This document shows positions 63,179 through 64,000 of a stretch of DNA of 64,000 bases, in pieces. The notes under the pieces were generated by a model, which worked only from the letters and a program-made list of their open reading frames with translations, searched no databases and was not told where the DNA came from. The number at the start of each line of letters is the position of its first letter. Position 1 is the stretch's first letter. This stretch comes from Aulosira sp. FACHB-615 (lineage in GTDB: Bacteria > Cyanobacteriota > Cyanobacteriia > Cyanobacteriales > Nostocaceae): positions 1-64,000 of the forward strand of contig NZ_JACJSE010000016.1 in NCBI RefSeq assembly GCF_014698045.1, in the 5' to 3' direction. Made by a program: the position numbers and the translations under genes.

Positions 63179-63823
63179 GTGCATTTATTTTATAGGGGTA
63201 AGTTAAAAAATATCTTATATGTGGACTCCTGTAGTGGCTTTACATTACCGGAGATTTTAGTCATTGTTTTAATCTTTGGTATTTTAGCTGGGCTGCTCTT
63301 ACCAAATTGGTTAGCTTTTGTAGATAGAAGTCGTCTTAATACTGCTCAAGATAAAGTTTATTTGGCTATGCGTCAAGCTCAAAGCCAAGCTCTAAAAGAA
63401 AAAGTGAGTTGGCAAGTAAGTTTTCGTGAGGAAAATAATGTTGTGAAGTGGGCAGTTCATCGAGCAGATGCTAATTTTTTTATTTCTGATGCTGTGAATA
63501 ATAATGCCAATTTATGGCAGAATTTAGAGACTAATATTCTGATTGATAAAAGTTTAAATAATCGCAATACATCTGAGACGACTGTACCAAAACATACTTC
63601 TCAAGCAATTTGGCGTGTTGTTTTTAACCACCAAGGTTGTCCAGTTTATCAGCCTGGAGACGAATGTACTAATACATCACTGCGAACGTTAGGACAAATT
63701 ACTTTATACAGTTATAAAAATGGCAAGGCTAGGCGATGTGTCTATGTTTCTACGATTTTAGGCGCAATGCGAAAGGGCAGAGAACGTTCTAGTGCTAATG
63801 AAAACGATAAGTATTGCTATTAA
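63179..63823 (+). CDS. hpsH: pseudopilin HpsH
   Basis: The 214-aa protein has a prepilin signature CSG-FTLPEILVIVLIFGILAG with Glu at +5 and Pro at +4, then a GspH-like head ending RRCVYVSTILGAMRKG. It is related to the pseudopilin at 59272. The start is GTG; no in-frame ATG lies before the cleavage site. It follows the third glycosyltransferase by 57 bp. Confidence 0.78.
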   Translation: MHLFYRGKLKNILYVDSCSGFTLPEILVIVLIFGILAGLLLPNWLAFVDRSRLNTAQDKVYLAMRQAQSQALKEKVSWQVSFREENNVVKWAVHRADANFFISDAVNNNANLWQNLETNILIDKSLNNRNTSETTVPKHTSQAIWRVVFNHQGCPVYQPGDECTNTSLRTLGQITLYSYKNGKARRCVYVSTILGAMRKGRERSSANENDKYCY

Positions 63824-63856
63824 AATATTTGAGTCGCTAACAGTTAAGGTTATTAC

Positions 63857-64000
63857 GTGCTGAAATTATCAGAAGTCCAAAAGCAGCACTTGATTATTTT
63901 TACGCGCTATCCAGAACCAGGAAAGACCAAAACTCGGCTGATACCAGCTTTGGGTAGTGTTGGTGCTGCTCATCTGCAACAGCAAATGACAGAATATACT
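63857..64000 (+). CDS. TIGR04282-type glycosyltransferase, partial (HpsI position)
   Basis: A GTG at 63857 opens a frame that runs off the window after 48 codons. It reads LIIFTRYPEPGKTKTRLIPALG, the N-terminus of the TIGR04282/DUF2064 glycosyltransferase family, with the nucleotide-binding RYPEPGKTKTRL loop. It follows hpsH by 33 bp and continues the cluster. Confidence 0.8.
   Translation, partial: MLKLSEVQKQHLIIFTRYPEPGKTKTRLIPALGSVGAAHLQQQMTEYT

Overview
The window reads as chromosome of a filamentous, heterocyst-type cyanobacterium (Nostocales: Nostoc/Anabaena/Calothrix relatives). Seen directly: very many HIP1 octamers (GCGATCGC), low-to-moderate GC, short tandemly repeated heptamers between genes, a chloroplast-like tRNA-Arg(ACG), and a hormogonium polysaccharide (hps) locus at the right end. 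Gene products such as a FurB/Zur-type regulator, DUF3181, stand-alone sucrose-phosphate phosphatase and a TIGR03491-type nuclease fit the same group. The lineage is inferred, not proven.

Layout. 0.1-4.4 kb is a small accessory block on the minus strand: a Bpu10I-like restriction enzyme with its methyltransferase, an orphan YgiT-type zinc-finger protein, a broken small antitoxin-like gene and an HNH-type protein, bounded by copies of a MITE-like repeat with AGGACTTACGCA ends. 4.6-6.4 kb is typA. 6.7-8.8 kb holds an acyltransferase gene sandwiched between an intact 160-aa gene and a decayed copy of that gene's 3' end. 9-22.7 kb is mostly housekeeping: signal peptidase I, two Uma2 proteins, prs, a Ser/Thr kinase, bioD, an MFS transporter, sucrose-phosphate phosphatase, tRNA-Arg, moaC, and a GAF/ATPase-like protein overlapping a response regulator.

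22.7-29.4 kb is the most unusual region. Two tandem ~167-bp multi-hairpin elements, with compensatory base changes between the copies, precede a 70-aa gene and a 1203-aa CHAT protease-STAND ATPase-TPR protein (a candidate defence or cell-death protein). After it come a HicB antitoxin with a frameshifted hicA, a 21-bp minisatellite, an antitoxin with a nonsense-mutated PIN toxin, and a small membrane protein. 29.4-45.8 kb returns to core genes (clpB, trpB, an NfeD/SPFH pair, zur, purS, purQ, a cystine lyase-like enzyme), interrupted by an HNH pair and an orphan 651-aa protein with an HsdR-N-like start. 45.9-48.3 kb holds a RecB-like nuclease whose 3' end is duplicated around a TOPRIM gene. htpG and rpmB follow.

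52.7-64 kb is a single plus-strand cluster for hormogonium polysaccharide: HpsA, four pseudopilins (HpsB, C, D, H), three GT2 glycosyltransferases, and the start of a TIGR04282-type glycosyltransferase cut by the window edge. Together these are thought to make and export the slime used in gliding motility.

A theme across the window is duplication of gene 3' ends around small cargo genes (three loci, two with breakpoints at HIP1 sites), and antitoxins kept beside disabled toxins.
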